From positions 1 through 64,000 of the forward strand of contig VFHL01000004.1 in NCBI GenBank assembly GCA_009392005.1: DNA of 64,000 nucleotides, given 5' to 3'. Every line of letters starts with the position of its first letter. Position 1 is the first letter of the stretch. The notes under the pieces were generated by a model. It was not told the origin of the DNA. It searched no databases and saw only the letters and a list, made by a program, of their open reading frames with translations. The translations under genes and the position numbers were made by a program. The DNA is from SAR202 cluster bacterium. GTDB taxonomy: Bacteria > Chloroflexota > Dehalococcoidia > UBA6926 > VFHL01. This document shows, one piece after another, positions 61,532 to 64,000 of this stretch.

Positions 61532-62650
61532 ATGGCCCAGATAGCGGTAAGTTCCCGGGAAGATTCAGAGACCCAATCCAGTCGCGCTAAGGTGGCTGTA
61601 CTCTATACAAAGCCTGAAACGGTTCTTGATGATATAGGTCGATTAATGCGGCTCGCCGATTATCAATCCACGTTGAAGGATGACCTCGAAACGATTCTTA
61701 AGATCAATATTTCATGGCAGGTATTTTACCCTGCCGTCTCATCGACGCCGTGGCAACTTGAAGGGGTGATTCGTACATTGCGCATGGATGGATTCAGGGA
61801 TTTGTTGCCTAGCCATAATGGAACAGTTGTCGTGGATGCACACGAAGGTGCGATAAAGAACAAGCATCATAGTGTCACCGAACGTTATGGCCTTCCGAGT
61901 GTTTATCTTGAGGAAGTACCATGGTCCCAGTATGTTCCCAAGGCAGAGATGATGGTGCTCGATGATATTTTTCCTGATGGAATCACTATTCCAGAGATGT
62001 TTCCAGGGAGAAATATTATTCACTTACCAACGATGAAAACCCATGTTTTCACGACAATAACTGGGGCGATGAAAAATGCTTTTGGTGGATTGCTGAATCA
62101 TAAACGACATTGGACCCATTCAGTGATTCATGAAACTTTAGTAGATTTGCTGGCGATTCAAAAGGAAATCCATCCAGGAATATTTGCAGTAATGGACGGG
62201 ACATTTGCGGGTGATGGTCCTGGACCACGCGCAATGCGATGGCACGAAAAAAATGTGATTTTAGCATCTTCTGATCAAGTGGCGATTGATGCTATTGCAG
62301 CCAAGATGATGGGTATCGATCCTATGTCGGTAAAGTTCATTCGATTGGCGCACGAACGAGGGTTGGGAGTTGGGGACCCTCGAGATATTGAAGTTGTAGG
62401 TGAAGATATAGAAGAGGTTAATTGGAATATGCAAGCTAGCGAAGAAACTTTTGCTAGCCGAGGGCAAAAATTGATCTATTGGGGGCCTTTGAAGCGTCTA
62501 GAGACCCTGCTATTGAGAACAGTCCTCGCTCCATGGAGTTATGCAGCATCAAACATATATCACAATGGATATTGGTACAATTTTGTTGGACGCCGCAGAG
62601 TGAAGGCGGCGTTACAAACCCCCTGGGGACGTTTGTTTCAGAAATATTGA
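61532..62650 (+). CDS. DUF362 domain protein
   Basis: 372 aa. HLPTMKTHVFTTITGAMKNAFGGLL and VMDGTFAGDGPGPRAM are the DUF362 core. The family is often linked to Fe-S proteins and may bind metal; here no ferredoxin domain is fused. The ATG starts one base after the transketolase stop, so it is in that operon. Reaction unknown. Confidence 0.85.
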   Translation: MAQIAVSSREDSETQSSRAKVAVLYTKPETVLDDIGRLMRLADYQSTLKDDLETILKINISWQVFYPAVSSTPWQLEGVIRTLRMDGFRDLLPSHNGTVVVDAHEGAIKNKHHSVTERYGLPSVYLEEVPWSQYVPKAEMMVLDDIFPDGITIPEMFPGRNIIHLPTMKTHVFTTITGAMKNAFGGLLNHKRHWTHSVIHETLVDLLAIQKEIHPGIFAVMDGTFAGDGPGPRAMRWHEKNVILASSDQVAIDAIAAKMMGIDPMSVKFIRLAHERGLGVGDPRDIEVVGEDIEEVNWNMQASEETFASRGQKLIYWGPLKRLETLLLRTVLAPWSYAASNIYHNGYWYNFVGRRRVKAALQTPWGRLFQKY

Positions 62651-62728
62651 ATGTTTCATTCCAATCAGATGTGTTGTTTTTAAATTTGATATCGGGATTC
62701 AACAGATTTCGCTGGAGTAATTTTTAGG

Positions 62729-63016
62729 ATGCCAACAGCACAAGTAGGGCAAAAAGTTTTGGTTGATACACCTGAATTGCAGGAGCCAGGAACATTAGTG
62801 GGCGGTAACGTAGTTGTGAACGGAATGGTGACAGAAGTCGACCCAAATAACCGTCTTGCAACGATACGTCTATCTCCGGCATTCTCTATCGGTGTTACTG
62901 GAACGATCAAGAATGTCAATGAAAGTACCGATATGGTGACTGTAGAACTTGATGAACCATTGGATGGCCAGGAAACAATTGTTGTCACAGCGGAGAGAGT
63001 AGCTGTTATTCAGTAG
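62729..63016 (+). CDS. Small beta-rich protein, unknown
   Basis: 95 aa, composed of alternating hydrophobic/polar strands with several Gly-rich turns (GTLVGGNVVVNG, SIGVTGTIKNV) and an acidic character. Suggests a small barrel (S1/KOW-like), but I do not recognise it. Its end overlaps the converging HerA-like gene by 11 bases. Confidence 0.55.
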   Translation: MPTAQVGQKVLVDTPELQEPGTLVGGNVVVNGMVTEVDPNNRLATIRLSPAFSIGVTGTIKNVNESTDMVTVELDEPLDGQETIVVTAERVAVIQ

Positions 63017-64000
63017 GTGATTTGAAAAGAGTTTCCCACTCTTCGGGATCCGCTTGGTCATCGGTTCCAACTGGAGGAAATGCTTTATATGAATCACTGG
63101 AGCCGTATTCTCTAGTTTGAATGACAATTGGCATCGGCACGCCATGTCCAAAGATCAGAGCCTGCTGTTTGCTCTCGAGGCGAGATAGTACTCGACGCAA
63201 TTCGGTTCGCGCCGCATTTCCTGATAAAACAGCATCGATATCCCGTTCATCATCAAGAAGGCAGGAGAACCGTGTTCCTAATTGGGACATAACATCGTCA
63301 TCGATACCGCTTGGTCTTTGATCTACGACGAGCAAAGTGACTTTATTTTTGCGATCTTCCCGGGCGATTGTACCGAAGATACTTCTTGAACCGACATCAG
63401 TGTTTAGAAATTTATGTGCTTCTTCGATTGTGATTATGAGTGGTTTTTGCTGAGAGTCATCATCCATGTCTGCGTAATTCGCATGTATTCGGCGAGTCAA
63501 CAAATTAGCAACTAACATATAAGCTGCGAGGTCACGACTATATTGCCCGAACTCTAGAACGACGGTCTTGCCAATTTTCAAGGCATTAAGCACGCGTTGA
63601 ATGGATTCATTTCCTTGTCCGTCACGCATGAATTTGAATCGCTTTACGTTTTGTAGACGTCTCCACAAAGCCTGGAGGGCACCTGGATGTGCATTGAATT
63701 CATCGGCAAGTTCTTCAAAGCTAGTGGTTTCACTTTTGTCGAAAAATGTACTTAACCAGCTATTGCCCCACCTGCCTTGAAGCAGATATGTTGTTTCCAC
63801 GCCAATTTCAGTGATGTTAAAGGTTTCACCAAGGACCGCGATGTCACTCGCAGTGATATCGTCGAATCCGATCTCAACGACGTGATCTATTTGATGGCGA
63901 TGTTTAACGGAATAATTTTGGTCCAAGGTAAATACTTCGACGCGATTAGGGTAAATCTGTTTGAGACCTTTGACTGGGTGGCCTGCTTCGCTGGACCCTT
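63006..64000 (-). CDS. HerA-like ATPase (DUF87 family), 5' part outside window
   Basis: The frame is open to the window edge (at least 331 aa seen), so the TTG near 63926 is not the start. Walker-B-like PLIITIEEAHKFL, an arginine-finger region TIAREDRKNKVTLLVVDQRPSG and GTRFSCLL match the C-terminal half of HerA/FtsK-like DNA-translocating ATPases. Walker A lies outside. A DNA end-processing or translocation role is likely; nurA would be expected next to herA in archaea, but is not seen here. Confidence 0.8.
   Translation of the reverse strand, partial: GSSEAGHPVKGLKQIYPNRVEVFTLDQNYSVKHRHQIDHVVEIGFDDITASDIAVLGETFNITEIGVETTYLLQGRWGNSWLSTFFDKSETTSFEELADEFNAHPGALQALWRRLQNVKRFKFMRDGQGNESIQRVLNALKIGKTVVLEFGQYSRDLAAYMLVANLLTRRIHANYADMDDDSQQKPLIITIEEAHKFLNTDVGSRSIFGTIAREDRKNKVTLLVVDQRPSGIDDDVMSQLGTRFSCLLDDERDIDAVLSGNAARTELRRVLSRLESKQQALIFGHGVPMPIVIQTREYGSSDSYKAFPPVGTDDQADPEEWETLFKSPTE

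Noticed and set aside
1-64000. CRISPR arrays, transposases, integrases, phage genes, rRNA
   Set aside because: None seen: no regularly spaced repeats and no matching proteins in any frame.
1-64000. Genome-wide reassignment of TGA as an explanation for the two in-frame TGA codons
   Set aside because: Many genes here end with TGA (for example the first ABC ATPase, tsaE and prmC), so TGA is a normal stop.

Overview
The window (moderate GC, dense coding on both strands, few gaps over 200 bp) looks like a chromosomal piece of a marine, free-living bacterium of the Chloroflexota, probably Dehalococcoidia/SAR202-like. This is inferred from gene content: three FAA-hydrolase paralogues, a thiolase-like/DUF35 pair, a family I CoA-transferase, DUF362, a split transketolase, many MFS carriers and a 1171-residue MacB-like permease. 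No 16S rRNA, phage, IS element or CRISPR array is present, so the taxonomy is an inference. All five tRNA genes are ordinary and TGA is used as a normal stop by many genes.

Layout. 1-2.1 kb: 3' part of a tRNA-Leu and two oligopeptide-ABC ATPases. 2.3-9 kb: DinG-type exonuclease-helicase, OGG-type glycosylase, MnmA, and a thiolase-like/DUF35 pair that lacks the thiolase cysteine. 9-14.5 kb: housekeeping genes (rsfS, ndk-tsaB-tsaE-thiL operon, phosphoesterase, pterin dehydratase, DRTGG protein). 14.7-15 kb: tRNA Phe-Gly-Leu operon with a clear promoter. 15-21.5 kb: truncated globin, SDR, divergent Fe-ADH, MFS, ferrochelatase. 21.7-25.5 kb: CoA-transferase-like A/B genes plus two FAA hydrolases, with subunit A interrupted by an in-frame TGA. 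25.7-35.4 kb: one tightly packed minus-strand run (TIGR01777 epimerase, SRPBCC, RND transporter, methyltransferase, beta-helix protein, ABC ATPase, dual-FtsX permease). It diverges from 35.7 kb, a B12-binding regulator carrying the full CarH photoreceptor signature but with a C-terminal XRE helix-turn-helix. 36.7-45 kb: dienelactone hydrolase, CinA-like amidase, M1 aminopeptidase, PrmC, PfkB kinase, MFS and a frameshifted cupin. 45-48.5 kb: a thioredoxin-like gene whose CxxC motif reads TGA-x-x-Cys (selenocysteine candidate), tRNA-Glu, a small CxxC protein, gltX and an RluD-type synthase. 48.6-54.7 kb: Trm112-like, crotonase, folK, folP, a divergent Ham1-like protein and an M16 peptidase. 54.9-64 kb: a degenerate secretion-type ATPase, a third FAA hydrolase, MFS, amidohydrolase, split transketolase, DUF362 and a partial HerA-like ATPase.

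Most interesting points. (1) A probable selenoprotein: a membrane-anchored thioredoxin-fold protein with a UxxC motif, plus a second in-frame TGA in the CoA-transferase-like subunit. Both have an intact downstream reading frame and a hairpin at SECIS-like distance. (2) A CarH-like adenosylcobalamin light-sensor module fused to an XRE DNA-binding domain. It is divergent from a roughly 10-kb envelope/transport operon, across overlapping promoters that contain a direct repeat. Both claims rest on motifs and gene order read by eye; no database search was run.
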